NCBI GenBank assembly: GCA_024691125.1
Contig: JAILNV010000020.1
Coordinates: 1-64,000 of the forward strand
Direction: 5' to 3'
Length of the DNA: 64,000 nucleotides
Origin: Lachnospiraceae bacterium
GTDB taxonomy: Bacteria; Bacillota; Clostridia; Lachnospirales; Lachnospiraceae
Positions 24,954 to 33,286 of the stretch are shown here, in pieces. Both the position numbers and the translations under genes were made by a program. The notes under the pieces were generated by a model. The model did not search any database. It was not told the origin of the DNA and saw only the letters and a program-made list of their open reading frames with translations. Position 1 is the first letter of the stretch, and each line of letters starts with the position of its first letter.

Positions 24954-25883
24954 GTGAGTGATCTGTATAATGTATCCTCGGGACCTCATGTTAGGGATAA
25001 ATACACAACGGGAAAGATAATGGCCATAGTACTCCTGGCGCTTATTCCGGCGTCTGCGTATGGCATATACCATTTCGGCATTAATGCGGCTATCCTTATA
25101 GTGGTAAGTATTGTTACCTGTGTACTGACGGAGCTTGTATATGAGGTTATCATGAAACAGAAGATAACTGTAAAGGATTTAAGCGCTGCCGTTACGGGAC
25201 TTCTTCTTGCGCTTAATATGCCTCCGGCGGCGGCATGGTGGATGCCCGTGATAGGCGGGGTATTTGCGATCATATTCGTTAAGATGCTTTTCGGAGGTAT
25301 CGGGCAGAATTTCATGAATCCCGCTCTCGGAGGAAGGTGCTTTCTTGTTATCTGCTTCGCTGCCAGGATGACTGATTTCAATTATGACGGTATTACTTCC
25401 GCAACACCGCTTGCAAGTATCAGAGCGGGTGAAGCGGTTAATCTGTGGGATATGATAACGGGAAATATTGCGGGAACCGTAGGTGAGACCTCGCTTATAG
25501 CAATCGTACTCGGAGCCTGCATCATGTTGGCATTAGGAATCATAGACCTTAAGATCCCGGCATCCTATATCATAAGCTTTACGATCTTTATGGGTCTGTT
25601 TGCCGGAAGAGGATGGGATGTAAGCTATCTTATCGCACAGCTTGCCGGAGGCGGTCTTATGCTCGGAGCGTTCTTTATGGCAACGGACTATGCGACCAGT
25701 CCAATAACACCGGCAGGCAAGGTGGTCTATGGAATACTGCTTGGCATAATGACAGGCATTTTCAGATGCTTCTCAAGTAGTGCAGAGGGAGTAAGCTTTG
25801 CGATCATCTTCTGTAATCTTCTTGTTCCGATAATAGAGAAGCTTACACTTCCCAAGTGCTTCGGAAAGGGTGGTGAGGCATAA
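24954..25883 (+). CDS. rnfD: Rnf complex subunit RnfD
   Basis: Integral membrane subunit with about nine helices that carries a covalent FMN. The flavinylation motif is present as TSATPLASI (family S-G/A-A-T-P-L, FMN on Thr), along with MGGIGQNFMNPA-like FGGIGQNFMNPALGGR. I choose GTG at 24954 (VSDLYNVSSGPH) because TAGGAGGG lies 7 bases upstream; the GTG at 24921 has nothing similar. Its stop overlaps the rnfG start by one base. Confidence 0.95.
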   Translation: MSDLYNVSSGPHVRDKYTTGKIMAIVLLALIPASAYGIYHFGINAAILIVVSIVTCVLTELVYEVIMKQKITVKDLSAAVTGLLLALNMPPAAAWWMPVIGGVFAIIFVKMLFGGIGQNFMNPALGGRCFLVICFAARMTDFNYDGITSATPLASIRAGEAVNLWDMITGNIAGTVGETSLIAIVLGACIMLALGIIDLKIPASYIISFTIFMGLFAGRGWDVSYLIAQLAGGGLMLGAFFMATDYATSPITPAGKVVYGILLGIMTGIFRCFSSSAEGVSFAIIFCNLLVPIIEKLTLPKCFGKGGEA

Positions 25884-26482
25884 TGAAGGAAAATATAAAG
25901 GCTGTTCTTACGCTTACCATAATAACTTTAACGGCAGGAATACTGCTTGGATATGTATACGAGATCACCAAGCAGCCGATTGCGGGCAAGACGCTGGAGG
26001 CCAAGCTTAATTCATATAGGACGGTATTTCCGGATGCGGCTGATTTCATAGAATCGGATAAGGTGGATTACACAGTGGCGGCTGCGGTGCTTAACGATAA
26101 TGGCTATAACAAGGAATCTGTGGATGAATGCCTCGCTGCGGTGGATGCGGGTAATTCGATCCTTGGGTATGTTATGACGGTTACCACTTCTGAGGGCTAC
26201 GGAGGTGATATAACGGTGTCCATGGGAGTAAGGAACGACGGTATGCTTAACGGGATAGAGATCCTCTCGATATCGGAGACTGCGGGTCTTGGAATGAAGG
26301 CGGATACCGATGATTTCAAGAATCAATTCAGCAATAAGAATGTAGCACAGTTCAATTACACCAAATCAGGAGCCGCGGCGGAATATGAGATCGATGCGAT
26401 AAGCGGCGCCACGATTACGACCAATGCCATGGTAAATGCAGTAAATGCCGGACTGTCATATGCAAAGAGCTTAAATGAATAG
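25883..26482 (+). CDS. rnfG: Rnf complex subunit RnfG
   Basis: Membrane-anchored extracytoplasmic flavoprotein of 199 residues. One N-terminal helix (about 8-29) precedes an FMN-binding domain. The flavinylation site is ISGATITTNAM; ApbE attaches FMN to its Thr. GYVMTVTTSEGYGGDITVSMG (in parts) is the typical domain opening. Overlaps rnfD by one base (TAATG). Confidence 0.95.
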   Translation: MKENIKAVLTLTIITLTAGILLGYVYEITKQPIAGKTLEAKLNSYRTVFPDAADFIESDKVDYTVAAAVLNDNGYNKESVDECLAAVDAGNSILGYVMTVTTSEGYGGDITVSMGVRNDGMLNGIEILSISETAGLGMKADTDDFKNQFSNKNVAQFNYTKSGAAAEYEIDAISGATITTNAMVNAVNAGLSYAKSLNE

Positions 26483-26530
26483 GATACTCGGCGAGGGAAA
26501 TATTCGGACTGTCTTACATAGGAGAGAAAA

Positions 26531-27220
26531 ATGAGTAAACCAATAGAGAGACTGTATAACGGAGTAATAAAGGAGAATCCCACACTGGTACTGATGCTGG
26601 GTATGTGTCCTACACTTGCGGTTACGACGAGTGCGATAAACGGCGTGGGAATGGGACTTACAACAACTGTGGTGCTGGTAATGTCCAATTTGCTGATATC
26701 GATGTTGAGGAAGGTAATACCCGATAAAGTCAGGATCCCGGCTTTTATCGTTATTATCGCTTCGTTTGTTACCATAGTGCAGCTGCTTCTTGAGGCGTAT
26801 ATTCCGTCCCTGTATGCTGCACTGGGAATATACATACCCCTTATAGTCGTTAACTGTATAATACTCGGAAGAGCGGAGGCATATGCTTCCAAGAATCCGG
26901 TACTGCCTTCGATTTTTGACGGACTGGGCATGGGCCTCGGATTCACATTGGGACTTACCCTTATCGGAATGATAAGAGAAATTCTTGGTGCGGGAGCGAT
27001 ATTCGGTTTCAGGTTCCTGCCTGAAGGAATTGATACTCTTACGATCTTCATCCTTGCACCGGGAGCCTTCTTCGTTCTGGCCGTGCTTACCGCAGTAATG
27101 AATAAGGTAAAACAGGCTTCGGGTAAAGCTTCGGATCCCATCCAGTGCAGCATGGAAATGTGCAGCGGCTGTATGAATACAGAATGCAGGGGCAGAATGG
27201 AAGAGATCGAAAAGAATTAA
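26531..27220 (+). CDS. rnfE: Rnf complex subunit RnfE
   Basis: Polytopic membrane subunit of 229 residues, homologous to NqrD and paired with RnfA in the membrane core around a buried Fe-S centre. Recognised by NPTLVLMLGMCPTLAVTTS, then GLGFTLGLTLIGMIREILG (in parts). The Cys-rich tail CSMEMCSGCMNTEC (about 208-222) is extra and could bind a metal. AGGAGAG precedes ATG 26531. Fourth gene of the operon. Confidence 0.95.
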   Translation: MSKPIERLYNGVIKENPTLVLMLGMCPTLAVTTSAINGVGMGLTTTVVLVMSNLLISMLRKVIPDKVRIPAFIVIIASFVTIVQLLLEAYIPSLYAALGIYIPLIVVNCIILGRAEAYASKNPVLPSIFDGLGMGLGFTLGLTLIGMIREILGAGAIFGFRFLPEGIDTLTIFILAPGAFFVLAVLTAVMNKVKQASGKASDPIQCSMEMCSGCMNTECRGRMEEIEKN

Positions 27221-27281
27221 AGGTCATAAAGGATACGTACCGTAAGCAAAAGTATCCAAATGACAAAGGAAGGAGAAAATA

Positions 27282-27857
27282 ATGGGTAAGCTTCTTACAA
27301 TAGCAATAGGCTCTGCTTTCATAAATAATGTAGTATTAAGTCAGTTCCTTGGAATATGTCCGTTCCTCGGCGTATCCAAAAAGGTGAAGACGGCAGCCGG
27401 TATGGGCTCTGCAGTCGTATTTGTCATAACACTTGCATCATTGGTGACATCGCTTATTTATAAATTCCTGCTCGTTCCGTTTAATATCACTTATCTTCAG
27501 ACAATAGTGTTTATTCTGGTGATAGCGGCACTTGTTCAGTTCGTCGAGATGTTTCTTAAGAAGAAGATGCAGGGACTTTATAATGCTTTGGGCGTATATC
27601 TTCCACTGATCACCACGAACTGTGCGGTTCTGGGTGTTGCTCTTAAGAATGTGCAGAACTCCTATAACATACTCGAGAGCGTGGTGAACGGTTTTGCGGT
27701 TTCGGTAGGCTTCCTTGTAGCCATTGTGATCATGGCGGGAATCCGTGAAAAGATCGAGTACAACAACGTTCCGAAGGCTTTTAAGGGAACGCCCATAGTG
27801 CTTGTTACCGCAGGCCTGATGGCAATAGCTTTCTTTGGATTCTCAGGGCTTAAATAA
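27282..27857 (+). CDS. rnfA: Rnf complex subunit RnfA
   Basis: Polytopic membrane subunit of 191 residues, homologous to NqrE and the pseudo-symmetric partner of RnfE. Recognised by SAFINNVVLSQFLGICPFLGVS and YLPLITTNCAVLG (split here), with the Cys residues that ligate the membrane Fe-S cluster. GAAGGAG precedes ATG 27282. It ends 54 bases before the chosen rnfB start. Confidence 0.96.
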   Translation: MGKLLTIAIGSAFINNVVLSQFLGICPFLGVSKKVKTAAGMGSAVVFVITLASLVTSLIYKFLLVPFNITYLQTIVFILVIAALVQFVEMFLKKKMQGLYNALGVYLPLITTNCAVLGVALKNVQNSYNILESVVNGFAVSVGFLVAIVIMAGIREKIEYNNVPKAFKGTPIVLVTAGLMAIAFFGFSGLK

Positions 27858-27911
27858 GAGGTTCCGGGTATAGTATAACAGTTGTATAATCAGATCGAAT
27901 GAGGTATGGGA

Positions 27912-28715
27912 ATGAATATCACAGGAATTATAATTGCTGTATGTGTAGTAGGGGGTACGGGTCTTCTGATCGGTATTTTCTTAAGCGTTGCGGGAAATGT
28001 GTTCAGGGTCGAGACCAATCCGCTTGTTGATGAGATAATAGAAGCGCTTCCGGGCAATAACTGCGGAGGCTGCGGATATGCAGGGTGTAATGCATTGGCC
28101 GAAGCAATAGCTGCCGGTGAAGCACCCGTATCACAGTGCCCTGTCGGCGGCGATCCTGTTGCTTCTGCCATTGCCGGGATAATGGGGGTTGAAGCCGGCT
28201 CTGCGGATAAGCAGGTGGCGCATGTTAAGTGCAAGGGTAACTGCGATCTTACGTTCAATAATTATAATTATGAAGGCGTAATGGACTGCAGAATGGCGAA
28301 CTTCGTTCCTTCGGGTGGTCCTAAAAGCTGCGATTTCGGTTGCATAGGCTTCGGAACCTGCGCGGATGTGTGTGAGTTCGGTGCAATAAACGTGGTAAAC
28401 GGCGTTGCGGTGGTTGATAAGGATAAATGTAAGGCCTGCGGTAAATGTATCGAAGCATGTCCCAAGCACCTTATAGAGATGATACCGTATAAGGCCAAAT
28501 ATGCGGTTGACTGCATGAATAAGGACAAGGGTCCTCTTGTAATGAAGGCATGCAAGACCGGCTGTATCGGATGCTCGCTGTGCGCGAAGGAATGTCCGGT
28601 GGAGGCGATAACGGTCGATAATTTATTGGCGCATATAGATCAGGAGAAGTGCATAGGCTGCGGTAAATGCGCTAAGAAATGTCCTAAGGGAGCGATAACG
28701 AAATTACAGGCGTAG
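27912..28715 (+). CDS. rnfB: Rnf complex subunit RnfB (polyferredoxin)
   Basis: Takes electrons from reduced ferredoxin and passes them into the Rnf complex. One N-terminal membrane helix precedes the RnfB domain (NNCGGCGYAGCNALAEAI, 4Fe-4S) and a ferredoxin array: DFGCIGFGTCADVCEFGAI, CKACGKCIEACP, CIGCSLCAKECP and CIGCGKCAKKCP. The ATG at 27912 has GAGG 7 bases upstream; ATG 27906 is too close. Last gene of the operon. apbE converges on it from the other strand 27 bases away. Confidence 0.95.
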   Translation: MNITGIIIAVCVVGGTGLLIGIFLSVAGNVFRVETNPLVDEIIEALPGNNCGGCGYAGCNALAEAIAAGEAPVSQCPVGGDPVASAIAGIMGVEAGSADKQVAHVKCKGNCDLTFNNYNYEGVMDCRMANFVPSGGPKSCDFGCIGFGTCADVCEFGAINVVNGVAVVDKDKCKACGKCIEACPKHLIEMIPYKAKYAVDCMNKDKGPLVMKACKTGCIGCSLCAKECPVEAITVDNLLAHIDQEKCIGCGKCAKKCPKGAITKLQA

Positions 28716-28742
28716 AACAATAAATAAAGAAAAACAAAAGCA

Positions 28743-29792
28743 CTATTCAAGATAGTATGCAGCACCCTCTGTGTAATGAAGCTTATTGTCTTCGGTTATG
28801 AAGACGGCTTCAACACCGGGGGTATTTTCTATTAGCTCAGTTGCATCCTTAAGTCCCATTATAAGGCAGATGGTTGAGAGAGCATCGCCGTCAAGAGAAG
28901 ACCTGCTGATTATCGTTGCACTTAAGAGATCGGTCTTAACGGGGTAGCCTGTTTCTGTATCCAGGATATGATGATACAGTTCACCGTCATATGTGAAGTA
29001 TCTTTCATATGTACCTGAGGTGACGACGGAGCTGTCTTTTATTTTTAAAGATGCAGCAACAGCTGCGGTATCTGCGAATGGCTGTCTGATCCCGACACGG
29101 AAGGGTGAACCGTCGGGCCGTGAGCCGATGGTAAGTATATTTCCGCCGAGTGAAATGATGGCGGATTTAACGCCGCGCGCTGTCAGCATTTCTTTGAGCC
29201 TGTCGGCGACATACCCTTTACCGAGAGCGCCCGGATCAAGCATAAGTGTACTGTCCTTTTTGGTTACGGTTAAGGTGTTTCTGTCATATGAAAGCTTATA
29301 CGCTCCGGTACTTGGGATCAGAGAAGCAACTGTACTGCCGGCGGGAGGCGTTCCGGAATCCCGAGCCTTTGTCCAAAGCTGTGTCAACGGGGCAACGGAA
29401 ATATCAAGCTTACCGCCGGATTCCCTATAATACCTGAGGGAGCATTCAATGAAGTCTATGGTATCCTCAGAGACCGTAACGGGTATACCGCCGTCTGCTT
29501 CATTTATCCGGTAGATATCGCTTCCGCTTACCGTCATGGACAGGAGCCCTTCGTAGCGGGAACACATATCGAAGCATTCATCAAGCAGTTCTTCACCGGC
29601 GGGATCGTATATGGTGATCGTGATAAGCGTATCAAAGCAGAAGCCGGAACGTGTATAGCCGGAATCCCTGCCTGCGGATACGGGTCCTGCGCCTTTGGTA
29701 TCACATCCGGTAAGTGAGCAGCTAAGGGATGCGGTAAGGGCGAGTATGATGACCGTGACTATGCGTATACGTGGAATTATTATGAGTTTCAT
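28743..29792 (-). CDS. apbE: ApbE, FAD:protein FMN transferase (lipoprotein)
   Basis: Transfers FMN from FAD to a Thr in RnfG and RnfD outside the membrane. The 349-residue protein starts with a lipoprotein signal ending in the lipobox LTGC (Cys about 30). The ApbE domain shows FCFDTLITITIYD, GALGKGYVADRLKEML, ISLGGNILTIG and HHILDTETGYPVKTDLLSATII (in parts), which includes the metal-binding Asp/Thr site. Convergent with rnfB, and functionally tied to it because both flavinylation motifs are encoded next door. Confidence 0.95.
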   Translation of the reverse strand: MKLIIIPRIRIVTVIILALTASLSCSLTGCDTKGAGPVSAGRDSGYTRSGFCFDTLITITIYDPAGEELLDECFDMCSRYEGLLSMTVSGSDIYRINEADGGIPVTVSEDTIDFIECSLRYYRESGGKLDISVAPLTQLWTKARDSGTPPAGSTVASLIPSTGAYKLSYDRNTLTVTKKDSTLMLDPGALGKGYVADRLKEMLTARGVKSAIISLGGNILTIGSRPDGSPFRVGIRQPFADTAAVAASLKIKDSSVVTSGTYERYFTYDGELYHHILDTETGYPVKTDLLSATIISRSSLDGDALSTICLIMGLKDATELIENTPGVEAVFITEDNKLHYTEGAAYYLE

Positions 29793-29812
29793 GTTATAAT
29801 ATTAACATAAAA

Positions 29813-29940
29813 TTCAGAACAGCACATATATTTTAAAATATGACTCTCATGCTTGCATGAAAGAGGCATATTTTATAAATATATGTATTTGATGAATCAA
29901 ATAAAGCGAGAAATACGAAGTATTTGGAGCCTGTTCTGAA
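29813..29940. mobile_element. 128-bp MITE-like element with 10-bp terminal inverted repeats
   Basis: TTCAGAACAG (29813-29822) and CTGTTCTGAA (29931-29940) are perfect terminal inverted repeats. Inside, 29824-29842 and 29868-29886 form a long AT-rich stem capped by a CATGC/GCATG hairpin. Two smaller hairpins follow: ATTTGA-TGAA-TCAAAT and AAATAC-GAA-GTATTT. There is no coding frame. The left end recurs at 58992-59023 (inverted) and the right end at about 51436-51474. Confidence 0.75.
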
Positions 29941-29957
29941 CTTTTACCCAAAATATA

Positions 29958-29973
29958 AGAACAGCACATATAT
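29958..29973 (+). repeat. partial copy of the MITE left end
   Basis: AGAACAGCACATATAT repeats 16 bases of the left end of the 29813 element just before the GH25 gene. Confidence 0.75.
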
Positions 29974-29993
29974 CATTTACCGGGGAGTATATT

Positions 29994-31277
29994 ATGGCAG
30001 GTTTCTTTGACGATCAGGAAAGAGAAGATAGAAAAGCATATAAGAGAACTGTGGCCTATTTTGTAGCTGCAGTATCCCTTGTAATGCTTCTGTTTCTTTT
30101 GGTGATATATTCAAATACCAAGGAAAAACAGGCCAGAGAGCGTACCAAACGCCTTGAGGAAAAGGCGCAACAGGAAGAAATCGAGGAACAGAAGCTTGAG
30201 GATGAAGCCCTCGGTGTGGGTGAACATAACCTTACATCCGAAGACCTCGACTTCTGGGAGATGTATGAGAAGGACAGTGATAAGGACAGTAAGGAACCGT
30301 CGGTAGCCGCCGGTAATGATGATCTTGTGGACCGAAAGGACAGGCCGCAGGATGATGGCGAAAGAGCTGTTTCGTCGAACAGAACCGACAGTGATAACAG
30401 CGAAGAGGATACTGATAAAACCCGGAATAACAGAAGAAAAGCTTCAGAAGAAGATGATGATGCAGATGAGGCGGAGGAAGAGGAAGAAAAACCCAAAGAG
30501 AAGGAGGACGACGGCAAACATATAAAGGCACAGGCCAAGGGTGAGAATGCGACCTGGTATGATATAATAAAGGATCTTGACAGGCATGGATATGATCTTA
30601 AGACCAACCTGAGCATGGATGAAGATAACCTCGAATATAAGGACGAGAACATTACATCAAGGAGAGGAGTTGATGTTTCCAAATATCAGGGCGTTATCGA
30701 CTGGGTGAAGGTTAAGGCGTCAGGGATTGATTTTGCAATGATAAGAGTGGGGGCGAGAGGATACGGAAGCGGACAGCTTACGCTTGATGATAATTTTGTT
30801 GTCAATATCATGGGAGCCAAGGCGGCAGGCCTTGATACCGGTGTCTATTTCTTTACACAGGCTACGACGGAAGATGAGGCGGTTGAAGAAGCTAATTTTA
30901 CCGTAGGAGCGCTCATGAATTACGGAGTGTCATATCCTGTGGCAGTGGATGTTGAATGGATAGAGGGCGACAGAGCCAGGACGGATGAGCTGACACCCGA
31001 AGAGAGAACGGATCTTGTGATAAAGTACTGTGACACAGTCAAATCCTTCGGATATGAGCCTGTCATATATGCTTCAAGAGATATGCTTATAGCCGGGCTT
31101 CTTCCGGATAAGCTTAATGATTATGATGTATGGCTTAGCGATGATTATGAGCCGCAGGACGGGACGGATTATCCGTACAGGTTCTCGATGTGGCAGTATA
31201 CAAAGAAGGGGCATGTGGACGGTATTGAAGGAGATGTTGATTTGAATCTCAGGTTTATAAACAATAAGGAGAAATAG
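29994..31277 (+). CDS. membrane-anchored GH25 muramidase
   Basis: Peptidoglycan hydrolase held in the membrane. A type II anchor is at about 18-41 (TVAYFVAAVSLVMLLFLLVI). A charged, Glu/Asp/Lys-rich linker of about 135 residues follows, with KEKQARERTKRLEEK likely coiled coil. The GH25 domain occupies about 222-427: RRGVDVSKYQGVIDW, FFTQATTEDEAVEEA, YPVAVDVEW with the catalytic DxE, and SMWQYTKKGHVDGIEGDVDLN (in parts). Unlike the enzyme at 8246 it has no binding repeats. GGGGAG precedes ATG 29994. Control may be affected by the repeat element directly upstream. Confidence 0.92.
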   Translation: MAGFFDDQEREDRKAYKRTVAYFVAAVSLVMLLFLLVIYSNTKEKQARERTKRLEEKAQQEEIEEQKLEDEALGVGEHNLTSEDLDFWEMYEKDSDKDSKEPSVAAGNDDLVDRKDRPQDDGERAVSSNRTDSDNSEEDTDKTRNNRRKASEEDDDADEAEEEEEKPKEKEDDGKHIKAQAKGENATWYDIIKDLDRHGYDLKTNLSMDEDNLEYKDENITSRRGVDVSKYQGVIDWVKVKASGIDFAMIRVGARGYGSGQLTLDDNFVVNIMGAKAAGLDTGVYFFTQATTEDEAVEEANFTVGALMNYGVSYPVAVDVEWIEGDRARTDELTPEERTDLVIKYCDTVKSFGYEPVIYASRDMLIAGLLPDKLNDYDVWLSDDYEPQDGTDYPYRFSMWQYTKKGHVDGIEGDVDLNLRFINNKEK

Positions 31278-31303
31278 GTTCAACAGATGCTTATTAAGAC
31301 CGG

Positions 31304-32092
31304 CTACCGGCGCAGATTGGTGATCGAAGGAGATACTGCGATGGAGGTATATATGTCCGCGTAGGCCGAGGGACTCAGGGTATCCACATAGTTCTGGTCG
31401 TATCCCCGCTCCGGATATATGCGCTTGACAATATCTACGGCCTTGTTATATGCGATCGCAGCCATTTCCTCTGTCGGATAGGTGCCGACAGTATAGTTAC
31501 CGTTTATAAGTATTATGGTTTTGTAGTTTATATGTCCCTTTTTTGTCACCTTTTTCCGGACGCCGTGATAGCGGTTGATTATCTCGATATTTTCATACCT
31601 GAAATCATATCTGTCATTGTTGATGAATCGGTAATCGCGGTTAAGGACAGCATGCTTCTTTATACCGTAACGTGAATGAAGATTGACCTGCATTCCGTAG
31701 TCTGCGACAAACAGATGACGGCCGCGTCTTGATATCTTGTGTTCGGAATAATAGAACAGATCCTCGGCATCGAATTTATAAACATGCTCTCTGTCGAGGT
31801 AATAGTAGAAGAAACGTTTCTGAAGATATATGGGATTCCTGATGTATACCCTGTTATCACGGAAATTCACCAGTACAACATATTTCTCAAAGTCAAGAGG
31901 ACAGCCTTCGGGGTAATCCTCAACGGATTGCGTGCTCTTGACAAGTGAACGGGCATATTCATAAGCTTTGCCCGCTTCGGCAGCGCTTTTGTAGCTCCCG
32001 AGGCTTATGTGTTTGTTTCTGTAGGTCATTGAAGAACGGTAGTACAGTTCACCGTTCTTTTTTTTTGCCTCGAATACTCCTGCCTGACTCAT
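31304..32092 (-). CDS. AP2 / degenerate HNH-type DNA-binding protein
   Basis: A 262-residue protein with two AP2-like three-strand domains: residues about 5-50 (GVFEAKKKNGELYYRSSM, LGSYKSAAEAGKAYEYA) and 176-222 (YHGVRKKVTKKGHINYKTI, VGTYPTEEMAAIAYNKA). Between them (about 106-172) is a stretch laid out like the HNH core of AP2-linked homing endonucleases: a KISRRG stretch, MQVNLHS in place of LHR, then INNDRYDFRYENIEII. The catalytic DH expected before IN reads RF, so it should not cut DNA. It is probably a domesticated DNA-binding protein. It is divergent from the WYL operon, sharing a promoter region with a palindrome. Confidence 0.65.
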   Translation of the reverse strand: MSQAGVFEAKKKNGELYYRSSMTYRNKHISLGSYKSAAEAGKAYEYARSLVKSTQSVEDYPEGCPLDFEKYVVLVNFRDNRVYIRNPIYLQKRFFYYYLDREHVYKFDAEDLFYYSEHKISRRGRHLFVADYGMQVNLHSRYGIKKHAVLNRDYRFINNDRYDFRYENIEIINRYHGVRKKVTKKGHINYKTIILINGNYTVGTYPTEEMAAIAYNKAVDIVKRIYPERGYDQNYVDTLSPSAYADIYTSIAVSPSITNLRR

Positions 32093-32125
32093 TGCTATCC
32101 CTTACATAGTCCGTATTTTTTTTAT

Positions 32126-32181
32126 ATAATACCACATTGTGGTAAAAAAATCTATACCAACTACAACATATGGTGTATACT
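32126..32181. promoter_or_regulatory. divergent promoter region with palindromic operator
   Basis: TACCACATTGTGGTA (32130-32144) is a perfect 7-1-7 palindrome overlapping a minus-strand -10 (TATTAT, complement of 32126-32131) for the AP2 gene. TATACT (32176-32181) is a -10 candidate for the WYL operon with no good -35, suggesting activation. TATACCA near 32154 and TGGTGTATA near 32171 look like further half-sites. Confidence 0.55.
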
Positions 32182-32243
32182 ATCGTAGATGGAGTAAATC
32201 CGTTCACAGGGAAATGAATTAATATCGAAAGAGAGGAAATCAT

Positions 32244-33221
32244 ATGCCAAGATCAGCCAATCAGAAGCTTAAACTGCTTTATTTAAAGGATATTCTCAGC
32301 AAGTATACAGATGAAGATCACCCGCTAAGCGCCACGGCAATATGCGATATTCTGCGGGAGTGCGATGTGGATGCGGAGCGCAAAAGCATATATGACGACA
32401 TGGGAATGCTCGCGGCTTACGGGCTGGATATTATGAAAATAAACGGAAGAGACGGTGGCTTCTTCCTGGGGGAGAGGGAATTCGAGCTGGCTGAGCTTAA
32501 GCTGCTGATAGATGCGGTTATGTCATCGAAGTTCATAACAAAGAGGAAATCGGACCAGCTTATTAAAAAGATAACCGCTTTTGCCAGCAATTACGATTCC
32601 GATGAGCTTAAGAGACAGCTGCACAGCATTAACAGGATAAAGGGACAGAACGAAAGCATTCTTTATACGGTTGATGATATAAATGCGGCCATAAGGAACA
32701 ATAAAAAGATAGAATTCAAATACTGCGAATGGACGAAGGAAATAAAGCTGCGTCCAAAGAAGAACGGCGATTTATATGTTGTAAGCCCGATAACGCTTAT
32801 CTGGGATGATGAGTATTATTATCTTGTTGCATATGATTCAGAAGCCGGCATAGTAAAGCATTACAGGGTCGATAAGATCAAGGATATCGCAATAACCGAT
32901 GAGGCCAGGGAGAAGCCTGCGGAAAAGATAGACATGAGTGCATATTCGGGAAAGATGTTCGGCATGTTCGGCGGTAAGACCGTAACGGTGGGATTTCAGT
33001 GTCCGGAGGATAAGATAGGAATACTGATCGACAGGTTCGGACAGGATGTAAAGGTGACGGGAGGAGCAGGAGACAGGCTGACGGTTCATACGCAGGCTGT
33101 ACTCAGCGGTCAGTTCTATGGATGGGTAGCTTCGGTAGGTCCGGATATAAGGCTGGTGAGTCCGTCTGAAGCAGTAAACGGAATGCGTGATTTTCTGAAG
33201 GAGAATCTGGACTGCTACTGA
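32244..33221 (+). CDS. WYL-domain transcriptional regulator
   Basis: DeoR-like helix-turn-helix regulator of 325 residues. The N-terminal HTH is about 5-62 (LKLLYLKDILSKYTDEDHPLSATAIC in parts; AERKSIYDDMGMLAAYG is the recognition region). The WYL ligand-sensing domain is about 140-220 (SPITLIWDDEYYYLVAYD, HYRVDKIKDI) and a WCX-type C-terminal domain follows. GAGAGGAAATC precedes ATG 32244. It leads a four-gene operon and probably regulates it. Its TGA overlaps an ATG of the next frame. Confidence 0.92.
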   Translation: MPRSANQKLKLLYLKDILSKYTDEDHPLSATAICDILRECDVDAERKSIYDDMGMLAAYGLDIMKINGRDGGFFLGEREFELAELKLLIDAVMSSKFITKRKSDQLIKKITAFASNYDSDELKRQLHSINRIKGQNESILYTVDDINAAIRNNKKIEFKYCEWTKEIKLRPKKNGDLYVVSPITLIWDDEYYYLVAYDSEAGIVKHYRVDKIKDIAITDEAREKPAEKIDMSAYSGKMFGMFGGKTVTVGFQCPEDKIGILIDRFGQDVKVTGGAGDRLTVHTQAVLSGQFYGWVASVGPDIRLVSPSEAVNGMRDFLKENLDCY

Positions 33222-33286
33222 TGTTGACAGTTACAAAATATGATACTCTGAGAGATCATTTCAGAGACGAAATAGGGAAGGATAAA

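Noticed and set aside
29958..29973. Third full copy of the MITE-like element upstream of the GH25 gene
   Set aside because: Only 16 bases match the left end, so it is listed as a fragment.
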